A stretch of 64,000 bases of DNA from Kryptolebias marmoratus (lineage: Eukaryota; Chordata; Actinopteri; Cyprinodontiformes; Rivulidae), in assembly GCF_001649575.2 (NCBI RefSeq), contig NC_051443.1, positions 13,497,052 through 13,561,051 of the forward strand, given 5' to 3'. Made by a program: the position numbers and the translations under genes. Position 1 is the first letter of the stretch. Each line of letters starts with the position of its first letter. Shown here in pieces: positions 18,180-39,871 of this stretch. The notes beneath the pieces were generated by a model. The model saw only the letters and a list, made by a program, of their open reading frames with translations. It searched no databases and was not told the origin of the DNA.

Positions 18180-18398
18180 AATGTTTCTTGGGGGAAGCAG
18201 TACTCTTATGCCCTCTTCAAAGCCATGAGCCACATGCTGTGCATTGGGTATGGTGCCCGGGCTCCCGTCAGCATGTCTGACCTGTGGATCACCATGCTGA
18301 GCATGATTGTAGGCGCCACGTGCTACGCTATGTTTGTGGGCCATGCTACCGCTCTGATCCAGTCACTGGACTCCTCACGCAGGCAGTACCAAGAGAAG
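18180..18398 (+). CDS. hcn1: HCN1 exon 4: glycosylation site, pore helix, selectivity filter, S6
   Basis: The exon is 219 bp and encodes 73 residues, with acceptor ...tccttgcag and donor gtaaga, phase 0 at both ends. It opens with Asn-Val-Ser (18180-18188), an N-X-S sequon at the position of the conserved HCN N-glycan that supports surface delivery. The pore helix [14 protein letters not shown] follows, then the filter CIGYG, which lets both K+ and Na+ through. S6 runs from about DLWITMLSM to HATALIQSL and carries the gate, and SSRRQYQEK begins the C-linker. The residue after GYGA is Arg (CGG, 18258-18260), where mammalian HCN1 has Gln from memory. HCN2-4 have Gln at this site with a different residue before it. 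The rest matches HCN1 and not its paralogues. Confidence 0.97.
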
Positions 18399-21054
18399 GT
18401 AAGAATCGTGCAGCAGCATGCAGAAAATCCAATATTTGAGATTTTAAAGGACATTGATTGTGCTTGATTTAAGTGATAGCCAAAGTTGGTAATCCAACTA
18501 TCTAAATCATGTATTTCAAGGTAAGTAGAGCCAATTATTATGTATTTTTCTAAAGGGGTTTGCTCTTTTGAACAGCTTAAAATCTTGCTGATTGCAGCTA
18601 GAATCTAAATGAGCTCTTCTCTCAGTCTCAATCGAGTTGAGCTCTCACATATCACAATAGTCATGATGATGACTTAGAGAGAAGATTTTCTCCCCCTCCA
18701 AAGCAGATCAAGTAAAACCAACAGGGTGAGGAAGGATGTGGCATCACCTCATTATTTGAGTTCTGCCACAAGTTGACTTATTGATTTTTTTTCCCTTCCT
18801 GCTCATTTCACTTCATAGTACAGCTTTTCTTTTTTTTTCTTTTTTTTCTCATATGGGTAGTGATTATCCAGCATTTCACCCAGTCACCATCTGTGATCCT
18901 GCCGAGGGGCCTGGGCATTTCCCAGCACAGCCGGCCATCACCATTGGGCTTTGTGATTGCACGCAATAAACCACATTTAACTTTCAAACTTTGCTCGATG
19001 CAGTACAAATCCATTTATAGTATATATAACACTGTAGTACAGGAGGATTAAAGTCTTCTGTCTTGTGTCATGTCAGGACATGCTTATGATTGAAACAAAA
19101 GCACAGATGTCAACTTAGACGGATTTGCCCACAATCTACATATAACTTAACTATTTTAAACAGTTTGTACAAGACCAATGTTTATTTTAAAGGATAATCA
19201 GATAAATGAAAGCTCAATTAACTGGAATCTTACCATGTAAATTGTTATATACTTTTTTAAAATTGAGGTTTATTTAAACAGGGACTATATACCAAGAGAT
19301 GTTGCTTCGTTAATGAGACTTCTAGCCACAGACTGATTAAATTAGTTGATAAATTTGGAGCTGTGCACATTTTAGCTTTTAATTAAGAAGGCTCCTTGGA
19401 TAAGACTCACAAGCGAAGTCTAGTTGTTTTTGTTTTTATTTAACTTGCTAAGATTACCAACTTCTTGATGACTGTAAGCTTTTAGCATTTAGCTAATGCT
19501 TAATTGTTGCATTAAAAAAAATAACTTCTAAAATTACTATTACAAAAGTACAATATTCTAAAACATATAGTAAAGGAAACATAAAAATTATATATGGAGT
19601 TGAAATTAGGTTTGAGAAAACTAACCTGCAACAGAATAAAATTATAAAAAGATGTTCATTCAGTCGACTGCAAGCCTTGTTTTGTTTCATTGCGCATATA
19701 CTTAAACACAAAACAAAGCATGTTATTTATCCTATAGGGCGTCGTTTCCATAATTCTTATCAGTGAATCGACAGTGTCACCTTGGCTGTAACTATAACAG
19801 GACATGCTAAAATACCAGTTTATTAATTCACACCTTGCTTGTAAAAGCATTTAGATGGTCTCAATTTATTCAAGCACGATGGGCTGACCTTGCCAGCTCC
19901 TTTCATGGTCGATGCAATCTAGAGAAAGCGCTCCTTGTTGCTTTTTGCACAGCTCTGCAGAGCTGTTTAGCATGACACTTAAACCTCATCATTACTGTCT
20001 GATTACAGTCTCTAAGAGTTCTTCCACTGGAGCATCGTTTTTATACTAAGTTAGTCTCAATTTGCAAAGCTACCCTCCATACAATAGGCTTGGAAGATGC
20101 AAATGAACAATATTCCAGGAAAAATATTAACATATGTGGGTACAACCATGATGAAGAAGAAGCAGGTCACAGCATAGGCCAACAATAAGTTATCACAGGT
20201 TGAAGTCATGTGTCTCCCACTCGGCATCCGAACTACATCTGCCTTTACAGCAAATATTCTTCATTTGCAGCTTTTGTTTCCCCCTTCAACAAACCTTCAG
20301 GCATTTAAGTGCCAGATTTAAGCCTATGCATGCTATGTTTATGGTAACAGAGCTCCAGTGTGTAGCTAGGTTCATCCGGGGCTGATTTGCTGCATGGCTG
20401 TGCACATCAGCGAAGCAGGATAAGGAGCAGCAGGGATGAGTTCAGGGTGCTGGGCCTCTAGTCATTGTGTCTATCTCTGCCACAGCTGGGGGGGGGTTGG
20501 AAACGGGGACGGAAAGATGGATGTGGGAGTGTGCTTATAAGCAAGTTGAGGGAAGAGGATGTTCCTTACAAGGAAGGGGTGATGAAAAAAGAAGACACAG
20601 CTAATCATTGCTGTGTGTAGGTTTTAGTTACAATACAACATGTTTGTTGCTAAATTGATTTCTTTATATATATTTAAACACAGCAAAAAAGAAAAAAGTA
20701 ATACAACTGTAAATTATTTGTGTAAAAAAGGCAGAAGAAAAATACACAGAGAGGGGAGAAGTTAGTTTGAGGGAAGAGAAGGAAACAAGGAAGCAAAGTA
20801 TGCATGATATCAACGCATCCCTGCTGTGATGCCATGGTGCTGAATCACTGCAAGCCAGAGGACAGCTGTGTGTCATTCAGCAGAGGAAGACTTCCAGCTC
20901 TTTATAGCTGCTTTTCAGAATTTCTGCCCAAACATTTCATTTTTGCATTCTTTAAGCCCTTTCTTACAAATCTAACAATGTTTTAGGTCATTGTTAATTC
21001 AAACTAAATAGGTCTGACTATTCTTATCTTAAACCCAAGAAAAAAAACATGAAC

Positions 21055-21696
21055 TTAAAGGGATAGTTTAAAATTTTTTTACATGGATTTCTGTGGACAG
21101 CCTATGGGTAGTCAATATCTTATCTGAAGTAGACAACAGTCAGAGTGATCTCAGTTTGAAGAAACAGGGAGAAGTTTTCATTTCAGTCAAGCTAATGACT
21201 AGTCTACCCAGTACCTATTCCAGACAGGATGTCAGTAAAAAAACAAAAAAAACAACTCAAACCCTAAAAATGTCATGGTCCAAGCAACAGCTATGTTATA
21301 GTTTTTTACACTACTATTTTTTGCATCAGATAATTATGTGAACTAGATTTAACACGTTCTGTTCTGCAGCGAGTTTGAAACAAAATTTGCAACGGCTAAT
21401 TGTGTTTCAACATAAACAGTCTTTTATGTAACTAACTGTAGTTTTTTTATGTAAATAACCATCTAATACATAAGGTACATGATGTAAAAGTGTACAAAAG
21501 AGGATTAACATAATTTGCTATGAAATCTTTGAGGTTTAAGTTGTTATAAAAGGCTGAAATCTGCCCCTAATTAGACCCTGTCTAAGTAGCCTTAAGCTTG
21601 ACTCCTCCAAATTGAGATTGTTTTGACTGCTGTCTACTGCAGGTAAGTTACAGACTGCTATAAAACCCATTGGAAAAATCCAAACTACCTCTTTAA
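21055..21696. mobile_element. Long-TIR MITE, copy C (related subtype)
   Basis: The left end is ttaaagggatagtttaaaa. The right end reverse complemented is ttaaagaggtagtttggatt. The inner parts of the arms also pair: cttatctgaagtagacaaca against cttacctgcagtagacagca, then gatctcagtttg against aatctcaatttg. The arms extend for roughly 100 bp. The ttaaagg-atagtt end resembles copy B at 34341, so this is a second subtype of the same group. No open frame has transposase features. Confidence 0.75.
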
Positions 21697-22445
21697 TGAT
21701 GAAATGAATGATGTAGTGAAATGAGGAGGGTAATCAGCAATGCATCTAAATTACTCCATTAGAAAGTCTCGTTAGCCAAGAAATAAGGAGCACAAATTAG
21801 GATTTTATATGAGAATTTGGTTAATTTTTGTGTATTTTAGGGATTTATATGAGTATGGAAGAAGTCATAATGCAATCGTGTTGAAAGAGAACTCATTAAA
21901 TTCAGATTTGTCACTTTTGCCTGTGGCCCACCCTGACCGCTCGAGCCAAAATGGCCTGGTTGAGCCACAGTGGACCCTCTCCAGGATCAACTGTGTGAAC
22001 TCACAACAAATCAATTTCCCACAAACAAAACCTGGGTCCCTTATCACCTTTCTGCAGCTGGGAGAGGAATCAATAAAAGGAGCATAGTGAGTTAAGTGTC
22101 TTCTCTCTCACTGACAAATTTCATTTTGTGGGGCTGGTTGTGCCACGCCGGTCAAAGAGTTTGCCACTGGCCTGAGCTACCAACCTCACAGCTGCTGTCT
22201 GCTCTCCACTGCTGCCTCACTATGATTACCCAAGGGAGTGTGAGAGACACTGTTTATTTCCAACTGTCTGGACTGGATGAGAAGATTGGGTTCTCCGCCT
22301 TGTCTGTCTCAAATCTGTGAGGAAACTGAGACTGATCAAAATGGATCAGCTAAACTTTCTTTTGCCCTTTCTTTCTTTTCTTCTGCTTCGAGCTTAGTAC
22401 TTTTATTCAGGTTAGAGTGACCAGAATTTAAACTGCTGCAAAGAT

Positions 22446-22492
22446 GACAATAATTGACAATAATAATGACAATAATAATGACAATAATAACA
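22446..22492 (+). repeat. Short tandem repeat, unit about gacaataataat
   Basis: Three to four imperfect 12-bp units of gacaataataat occur at 22446-22492. It is a simple microsatellite-like array. Confidence 0.75.
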
Positions 22493-22859
22493 CCAGAGCT
22501 CACATTTGCACAGAAACAAAAATGTTTAACCATAAATAAACAAATAGATTTGCAAGTTACATAATTGTCATTTTCCAAACATTTATTATCTTCCAAATAT
22601 ATTGTAGGAAGAAAATGATTATTGTTTCAGCAGTCTTGTTGACCAGTTAATAGTCACATTCAAGACTGTGTTTCAGCTAAAACCACAATACTTTTTTAAC
22701 TATAATCAAGTAGCGGTACTGCCTAAAACCAATGGGTGATTTTTTTAAGAGACTGACAGTTTATGGTCATCTTACATATTAGTCTCAAATTTGTCTTCTA
22801 TAGCTGAAAGTCCAACATTTATGGGAGATGTTCCGTTGTGGAAATGCACATAGAGTGCC

Positions 22860-23370
22860 CAGTGCCTATCAAAAGTATTTTTTTTTAAAAAGTCATGCAG
22901 GTTTTATGCTTTTATTGCTGTCATAAATCAATCATGGTCAACATAAATTGACCATCTTTATAAAAACAAATTTTCAAAGAGCCTTCAGTGGCAGACTTCT
23001 ACCAATTAAATAAAATATGTAATGTAAAATAAGGGATTGCATAAATATTCACCCCCTTTAAAGTGACTGTCCTAATTCAGCTCAGAGAAAATATTTTTTA
23101 AAACCACTAGTCAGGGGATGGATACAAAACGATTTCCATGGTCCTAAACATCATGCAAGAAGCAGAATAGTAAGAGAGGCCACCAAGACACCTGTGAGCT
23201 CTCTGAAGGAGTTCCACCTTCAGCAGGTGAGATGGGAAAGACTGAGCAACGACAACTGTTGTCTGGTTTCTTCACCAGTCTGAGCTTTATGGGAGAGTGG
23301 CAAACAGTAAGCCACTGATGAAGAAAACTCAGATTAAATCTCCACTAGAGCTTGTTTCCAAAATGCACCA
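22860..23370 (+). mobile_element. Decayed Tc1/mariner-type transposon fragment
   Basis: The left end cagtgcctatcaaaagtatt and the internal attcaccccctttaaagtga are hallmarks of a Tc1-like family common in fish. Downstream a broken transposase frame is visible, with GEATKTP-like and LYGRVANSKPLMKKTQIK-like stretches, the latter corresponding to the Tc1 LYGRVA..KPL block. Frameshifts and deletions interrupt it and the right part is missing, so it is a fossil. Confidence 0.75.
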
Positions 23371-24454
23371 AGCTTTTTTAAGATGTCATTTGCAAACTTC
23401 TGATGCTAAATTTTGCAGTGGGGACACAGGAAAGCTTCTCTTCCGATGACTCTTTAATGAAAGTTTGCAGAAGTTCTGCTTTATCTTCTCGACTGTCTAT
23501 TAAAGTTTGATGGATGTCGCACATATACACAAACAATGGAATCAACTGAATGGATTATATGAATTTCATAACAAGAAGTGATAAGAAGGTTTTTTGCAGT
23601 TTGATGTGTTTTTCTAGCAATTCTTCAGACCAGTTTCTTTTTCACCAGATCTCATTTTGACTCCTTCCATTACTGTTAACTTCTTACCATCAACCTGATG
23701 AAGAAATAATTCTCCTTGTATGTTCTAGATCATTTTGAGATGTTTTCCTGCTTTGGGATTATTGTTTTGTATAATTTTCAGAGGAATCAATGGCTGCCAG
23801 TCACTGGGAGGTTTGACATTAGCTGTACTTGACATTTTTTTTAATGATTGTAAAACAAACTCTCATACCCAAAACGAGTCAGGAAACAAATGGATAATGG
23901 CAATCTGAGACAAAAAAAAAAAGAAACAAACTTGATTTAGGATGACTTCAAATCCTTGGCAGACACCAATACTTAGTGCTCTCCTTACAAAAACTCACAG
24001 ACAAAATATTATTTGGGATGAAACCAAACAATTTTTCCCTTGAGTTTGTTGTTGTTTTGTTGGTTAGTAGTCTATCCTTTCTCCCTCCAAGGTGTCAGGT
24101 GTAGCATGTTAATTCACATTAGGACTGCGTGATCACAACCGCTACCTTGGCTTGACATAGCCCTGGGCCCGTTCTTGTTTTTACTTCCCTTCACCACCTG
24201 CCTCTCTCATTGTGCCTCTCCCTCCACACACACACAACCAGGACATGGCACCGTGACTGTGTGAGCACAACTTGTCCTCATTACAGAAACACCAATGTAC
24301 ACTCCGGGACAACCACATTTTTTTCATTTTTATGCTGCGGTGCAGTTTACTTAAGATGTACTCTGAAAATAACAGATTTTACTTTATGTATATATTATGA
24401 CGGCTACTGAAAAATATCTAACAATCTGCAGAATAATATACAAAGAGCTGATGA

Positions 24455-27674
<3,220 letters not shown>

Positions 27675-27915
27675 GAAATTGTCAACTTCAACTGCCGCAA
27701 GCTGGTGGCCACCATGCCTCTGTTTGCCAATGCAGACCCCAACTTTGTGACTGGGATGCTGAGCAAGCTGAAGTTTGAGGTTTTTCAGCCCAATGACTAC
27801 ATCATCAGGGAAGGCACAGTCGGGAAGAAGATGTACTTTATTCAGCATGGCGTCGTAAGCGTCATTACCAAATTCAACAAGGAAATGAAGCTGACCGATG
27901 GATCCTACTTCGGAG
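27675..27915 (+). CDS. hcn1: HCN1 exon 6: end of C-linker and first half of cAMP-binding domain
   Basis: The exon is 241 bp, with acceptor ...ctccaccag and donor gtaaga, and it ends one base into a Gly/Glu junction codon (phase 1). It begins [20 protein letters not shown], the last C-linker helices, and continues into the cyclic-nucleotide-binding beta roll: [20 protein letters not shown], then [16 protein letters not shown], then [12 protein letters not shown]. The final FGE (Glu completed in exon 7) starts the phosphate-binding cassette. Compared with mammalian HCN1 as I recall it, the loop after IQHG reads [11 protein letters not shown] rather than VAGVITKSSKE, a modest divergence in a surface loop. 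Ligand-contact positions in this half are intact. Confidence 0.97.
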
Positions 27916-33424
<5,509 letters not shown>

Positions 33425-34340
33425 TGACCTGTGCGCATTTATTTTGTCTTTTTTTGTCTTAATTACCATTGAAGATGATTTTGATGTAACAGGCATTAAT
33501 CCTACCAATAAAACCAAAGTAGCATTTTGTTGTTGGATTAATTGAAAGGCAGTGCATGTCGCTGTCCAGGAGGAAGTCAGGTCGGCAACTCTTTGGTTTT
33601 GTGTTGATCCAACCACCCACTGGAAGCCAGCGAGTGGATGAAAGCTAACCTCACATGCATGTGTGTCTGTCCCTCTTTAAACTCATCTGCACTCCTGGGT
33701 ATGAGCAGCACCCCGCCCCATATTAGACTTTTCAAACAGAACAAAAAGCAGGTCCCCACATACATCCGGTCCGGCCCGTGAAGCAGGGCCTTATCAGTTT
33801 CATTAACTGTTATCTCATCCCCAAATGTATTTCTTCATCATGTAACAGAGAAATGCTTATAAAAGAGAAACTGTACCATGACAGATAATATAGTAATAAT
33901 AATACTTCTCACTATATAAAGGGGCACATGTATGTCACACAAACTGGGTAATAATTGTTACTGAAGTAGCTAAAGTAGCTCCTTTTTTGTAAATAGGGTC
34001 AATCTGCTCTGGTGCTAGTGTAAAGGTTTGGCACACTGTTCAGCCAAGTTGCGACAACATTTAGAGACAATGCTATAAGTGTGTAATAAGGATTACTTTA
34101 AACAGCTGATGTCACTGATCTTGTGGTGCATCTTTCAAGATCTAGTAATGAACTAAATAACAAGATAACCTTGTGATTTGGATAATCCTATTAGTTACTC
34201 CCAGAAAGCTTCAATTAGTGTTTTTCTTCCCATCTCTCCCAGAACAGAATTAAAAACATATTAAAGTCAATATAAAAGTTTAAATAACACACAACTGCAG
34301 CCACAGGTAAACTTTAATTTATAAAGCTGAGCCTTTTGTT

Positions 34341-34960
34341 TTAAAGGATAGTTGAGATCTTTTAAAGTGGGGTTCTGTGGAAAAGGTATGAACAAGCAAG
34401 AGCATACCTGTTGTAGATAGCTCAGTTTGGAGAAATAGAGATTAATCCTGACAGGACTCGTGAGCTAAAAGCTAGTTTGAGTGGGGCCGAGACTAAAGTA
34501 CATGGCTGCCATCTTAAAACAACTCTTATCTCCAAAGGTTTATAGTGGTTCAAGCAAACACTATTTTATAAACATTTTCACTGCCATCAATTTTACATGA
34601 GTTTTTTCAGGATGTACCAGATGTGCCCCAGGCTGCACAGGAAGTGCTACAGATATCACCTGCTGCTGCTATTTGTACCTTTAAATAAGTATAAAATTAT
34701 ATGTAATGTCATTGTATGTAAGGAAGCGTAATGCAAATTTGCTGGCAGTGTTAAGGTTTATAAATAGTGTTTACATAAACTACAATAGGATTTTTAATTT
34801 AAAGGTGTTTTAAGATGTCACCTGGATTTGGTTCCATTAGGACGAACTTTTAGCTCAATAATGTGGGGCAGAATTAAACTCTTCAAAGAGCTATCCACAA
34901 CAGGTATAATAATTGTTCATAATTTTTACCCAGAGCACTTCTAAAACATCTGAATTAAAG
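34341..34960. mobile_element. Long-TIR MITE, copy B
   Basis: It is homologous to copy A at 7836-8437. The left arm ggttctgtggaaaaggtatg then acctgttgtagatagctc pairs with the right arm, read on the minus strand as gctctgggtaaaaattatga then acctgttgtggatagctctt. The outermost bases ttaaaggatagtt also resemble copy C. It is non-coding and about 620 bp. Confidence 0.8.
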
Positions 34961-36960
34961 TTTATATTATCTGTTGTCGCTGATGTCCTACAGGCTCAAA
35001 CAACCTTTTATTCTCACTCTTAACCTCTGGTTTTGTCAACAAGTGTCCCATTTTATCTACAAAGACGCTCTAATGCTTGGTAGTTTGTTTCTGTTATTTT
35101 TTGTCAGGAACGGATGTAAATGAGTTAAAAAAAAATATTAAAAAAACAGTAGCTTTTGTAGAATGACAGTGTGCAAATGTTTCATGTCAGTTGTTCAGTT
35201 TGTAGTCTGTATTTATTTCTGCCAGTCACTGATGTTTTTCTTTGTCCTGGCTTCCTGTGTGTATAATTCTGCCAGGAACAGGACCATCTGTGTTACTTTC
35301 TGACACATGGTTGACTCAAAACACTAAATTGTGCATTCATGTACAACCACATCTGCAGCAGAGTGGACTGTTCTAAAATAGCTGAGAAAATTCAAAACTT
35401 ACCATAAAAAATGTAATACTGAACATATTTGCAAAAACCTTAAATTGATTTTAATTTGGTTGCATATGACCATATTTAAAGGTGAAAGTATTTCTGTTTA
35501 GGTTGGAACAAAAAAATCTTTACACATCCTTTAAAGAAGTTTAAAGTTTTAGTTTCACTGTGCCCTTTTGTTGCCAACCGTTGTAATCTACATTTGCCCT
35601 TTTAAGAACTTCCAGCTGAGTTTACTTTTCACCATAACTGTGTTTCGGACAAAGTCATCCCCTTCTGACACCTCTCACAGTGCTGCAGAACAGATAACAT
35701 CCTTTCAGATGAAACAAGAAAAGGGGTTTTGTCTCATACGATGGAAGATATTTTGTCATGTGATCAGTTCTGGTTTTATCATTTCTACATATGGACTGCA
35801 TTTGGTTACATGCTTGTCTTGCTCTAAAAAAAAAAGGAAACAAAAAGGTAACCATGCTTTGAAAACAGTAACTTGTTGCCCATTTGACATTATCCTTTAT
35901 CTATCTAAAAATTATTTGACCAGGAGTCCATCTTGAGACGAGCACATCTCGTTTTCAAGAGTGTCCTGGCCGACGAGTAGGCACCAGGTAAACACTTCAT
36001 TCCAATATTTGAACAAGAGCAAATGAACCTGTTGAGGCTTGTTAAATGGATCCAGTCTCAGAATCATCCCAGCAGTTTGACTTGTTGCTGAAGGTTACAT
36101 TTACGTGTTTAATTTCTGCATCCGTGACACATAACTCCAGCTACCCACACTAGAACTTCAGATACTTTCTTGAACATTACAAAGAAATGTCAACAGCAAA
36201 GACAATCAAGGAAACAAAGAGCTCTCATCTAGTCCTACATGTCATTTTTTATTTAACTTTCATTTTGTAACACAAAATTAATTAGTGTATAATTGTTTGG
36301 TTTGTAGACACAAACACAGCTCTGTTTAACATTTTTATTTATTTTTTAATGAATCCTTTTCTGAAAGTGTATTCACCAGAATTATATCTGCCAATTAGTA
36401 AAACCTTTACTAATGCAATGTCACGTACAGTTTATGTTACCTGCAAGGTCATTTCATTATTTATTCATGTTTTCACCAAAATGAACATTTGTTTCTGATT
36501 GTCTGACTTTAAATGTCGTTTTCTGACTTATATATAAAAAAGGATAAAATCATTAGAAAATTGGCAATGTTGTTTTGCCTAAAACCTAACTTTAAACATT
36601 TAGATTTTTAAAAAACACTGAAGATGGATTAATTTTAAAAGTTGATAAAATGTTAAACCTTCATTTTCTTATATATATTTTCTTATACTTTACAACAAAT
36701 CTTTTTCCAAAAAGAAGTACTGGAAGGCTTTGTAAAATGTAACTCATTTAAAGCCTATATTTACTGAAATAATACGACAATACAATAATAATACTGGAAG
36801 TTATTACTTTGTACATGTTTGAGAACATTCCTTAATCTAATAATAATAATACTAAAAAACATAAAGGATAATATCTTCAAAATCTTTTTACAATTGAACC
36901 AGCTTTACTTTTTTCTTTTTAGTTCTAAAATATTTTACTAGCAGTGCATAATACAGCCTG

Positions 36961-37215
36961 GTAGTTATTGAGTACATATCTAGTACTTACTGGGTGCATA
37001 CCTGGTACTTACTGGGTGCATACCTGGTACTTACTGGGTGCATACCTGGTACTTACTGGGTGCATACCTGGTACTTACTGGGTACATACCTGGTACGTAC
37101 TGGGTACATACAGGGTCCTGGCTGTATCATGAAGTGGCTTGTTACACTAAAAAGGGATGTACCTCGTATTTACAACGTACTAAGCCAGTATGTACCCGAC
37201 ATGTACCTGGTAAGT
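36961..37215. repeat. 22-bp minisatellite with inverted outlying units
   Basis: The core is tgggtgcatacctggtactt plus ac, repeated with exact 22-bp spacing at 36991, 37013, 37035, 37057, 37079 and 37101, with a diverged unit before it. The first units are nearly identical and the last ones carry gtacat for gtgcat. Further right, at 37185-37215, gtatgtacccgacatgtacc then tggtaagtag reads like a unit in the opposite orientation. The unit is partly self-complementary (acctggta / taccaggt). The open frame through it is a repeat artefact. Confidence 0.85.
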
Positions 37216-39871
37216 AGCAGGTTGCTTTATGTATTGCTACCATGTTTTAATGATATCATTTGGCATGTTCTCCTTGAATTTATTAGGAATTAAATACTTT
37301 GATATGAAGAGTTTAAAAGTTCAGTATGTGTATTTTCTAGAAAAAGCCACTGATGCATTTGGCCTTGTTTTCTAAATTTAAGCACACTAGTCTTCATTAT
37401 TTGTCATGTTTGTGAACACGATGTGTTTCATTTGCTTTATCTGTGTTTGGTGGATGTGTCGGTTGACTCTCATACAGTTTTAATCACGTTAATGTTCAAG
37501 ATGAACTCAATCATAAAAATAGCGTACTAAAATTAAGCTACCTTCAATTTTTTGTTTGTTTGTTTTCATTTAGTTTTTAAGACATTATCCTTTCAGGAGT
37601 TTTTCTATCAAATTTATAAGCTAGCATGTAGTTGCATTAGTAGGACAAACATTTCCAAAACTGCTAAATATCTGCAAAATTTGAAATGTTACTGAGGTTG
37701 CGCGTGTGTGTCTTAATTCAATAAAAGGCTTATGCCTGTAAGTTTTCTTTCTAATAAGTAATGTGGCAAGTTTAACTATTTTTAGTCGCTAACATAAATA
37801 AAATAAGTTCTTTTTCCCCTTTAAGTGCTGTTTGGGTTGTGGGATATATAAATGTACAAAACTAACATGAACCTCTGCTTATGTACAGTAAATTCACCCA
37901 CTGCTCAGCAGACTGTCACAGCCACTTGGATTCATCTTTGAGGTGGATTATTCCACTTCCTTTGCCTTGATTCTAGTACCAGCTTATTAAACTCTAAAAA
38001 ATAATGTGAATATACATTATATATAAGTATATTTATGTGCATCTCCACAAATCATTACTGATACATTTGTACTCGTCTTTTGGACACTTAACTCAAAGAC
38101 AAGAAGATTTCAAACCAAGAAAAATGGAGAAAGAGGTTGGAGGAGGGCAGCAGAGAATCAATAGATAAGTCAGAGGACACAATGAATTATTTATAAAATA
38201 TTCTTATTGAAGTACAGGTAACACAACATAGATATATTGTAAATATTAGAAATATGTTTAAGTTTACAGTGTTTCTAGAATTTGAATAGTACAGTTCATT
38301 GTGTTGTCATTTTTTTCCTTTTTAAAAGATGTTATTAAGAACAGATTCTTATTGTTGTAAATATCATGCTGGCACATTCAGAAGTTGCCATTATGCCAGC
38401 ACCCTCTTTTAAAGGTTTTGTGTTTTCATTCCAATTTCCAGCATTTGATCCGTTTGCCTTTAAACTTGCAATGTAAGCAACCTGTAAGTTACCAGTAGTT
38501 TGATCTGTGGTGCTTGTTTTAGCTCCTTAATCCCCGACCCCGCAGTGATTGTTGCAATCAAAGTGATCGACGTCAAACAGAAAGCTTGATTCTAAACAGA
38601 AAAGTGCTGAAAATCTTGACATCAGTTTTGTTTGTTAAAAGCTACGGCAGCAGCGACGCTGCTAAGCTGTGGAGAAATTTTCTGCCTTCAAGGACGAGTC
38701 TTAATGATTGATTGATTGACTGTAGCCAAAGCCTTCAGCACACTGAAAGTCCGCTCTGTCTTCTTTACGGACAATTCTTCACAGCTTGTCAATACGCAAG
38801 GACAGCAGTAATTACAGGAAACGCGTCTTATAAAGACAGCCGACATGGCCCCTTGCAGTAAATATGTTAAGTACATCTTTATTGTGAAATGTGGCAGCCT
38901 TCGAGACATATTGTATGCTTTTAGTACCCCTTAGCATTTTAACTCAGTTTTACTCCCAAAGCCACAAAAGCGTTTGGTGTTTAGAAAAACCATCTGTCAC
39001 ATTTATTATCGCGGCCATGTTTTGTTGTGACAGGCTGGGAAATGTTGTCCTTTCAGCACAAAATGTCCTTTGGAGTTCTTTTTAAACGCAGTTTGCTTAC
39101 TGTATCAAAGAAGCACTGTACTATTAGATATAGTGTTCATTTATATTCCTAATATTCAAATTAAACATTGCAAGGAAAACAAAATGTCAAAAATGAACAG
39201 TACAGATAACATGTCATTCGCTGTTGAGTGACATTAAGTTATATCAACTTACAGTAAGTTTACTTTTATGCAACTGCATTAAAATACAGTAAAATATAAG
39301 TGCATGGAACTTAAATTTCTTGGATTACATATCTTTTACTTTTTATTAAATTTAAACAAAAAGCAGCAATTTTAGATGCCCTTGTGATGTGTTCTAGCAA
39401 GAGTTGAACATAATTTTTAGAGCTTAGATGTTTTGTCTTTATTTTCTTTAAAACAATGTCCAGTATTGTGATGTGTGGGTACAATCCATCAGTCTTCTTC
39501 TGTCTTTTAACATCTGCACCTTCATAGTTGATGCTATCATGTCACACCTTTAGTGATCTCTGTCTCCTGTGTCCTTCACTAGTGTCAAATTTCATATTTT
39601 CTCCATTAAATGTCCTTTTTAATCAGCTTAACAGTTTTTAGTGGATGTAAAGAGATGCAGCTTGTAGGACTGAATTCTGTGGGATAGTTTCAAAGTTTCT
39701 GATGATGCCCCCTCCTCTAAAGGAACAAAAAAAGCTTCAAAGCATTCACTAAAATTCAAATGTGCTTAGATCACATTTAAACATACAAGCTGCATCTTTA
39801 TTACACTCCTCATTTGTTTCCAAAGTTTGCCACTAGTGCATGTGTTCACTGTCTTGATTGCGCCTCAACAG

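Noticed and set aside
36994..37293. 99-codon frame with Trp/Tyr-rich internal repeats
   Set aside because: It is the translation of the 22-bp minisatellite (three units make 22 codons), so the repetition is a DNA artefact.
39814..39871. Leftward extension of the exon 8 open frame to an ATG at 39814
   Set aside because: These bases precede a good acceptor (gcctcaacag), and the product before the junction has no HCN similarity; it is intron read-through.
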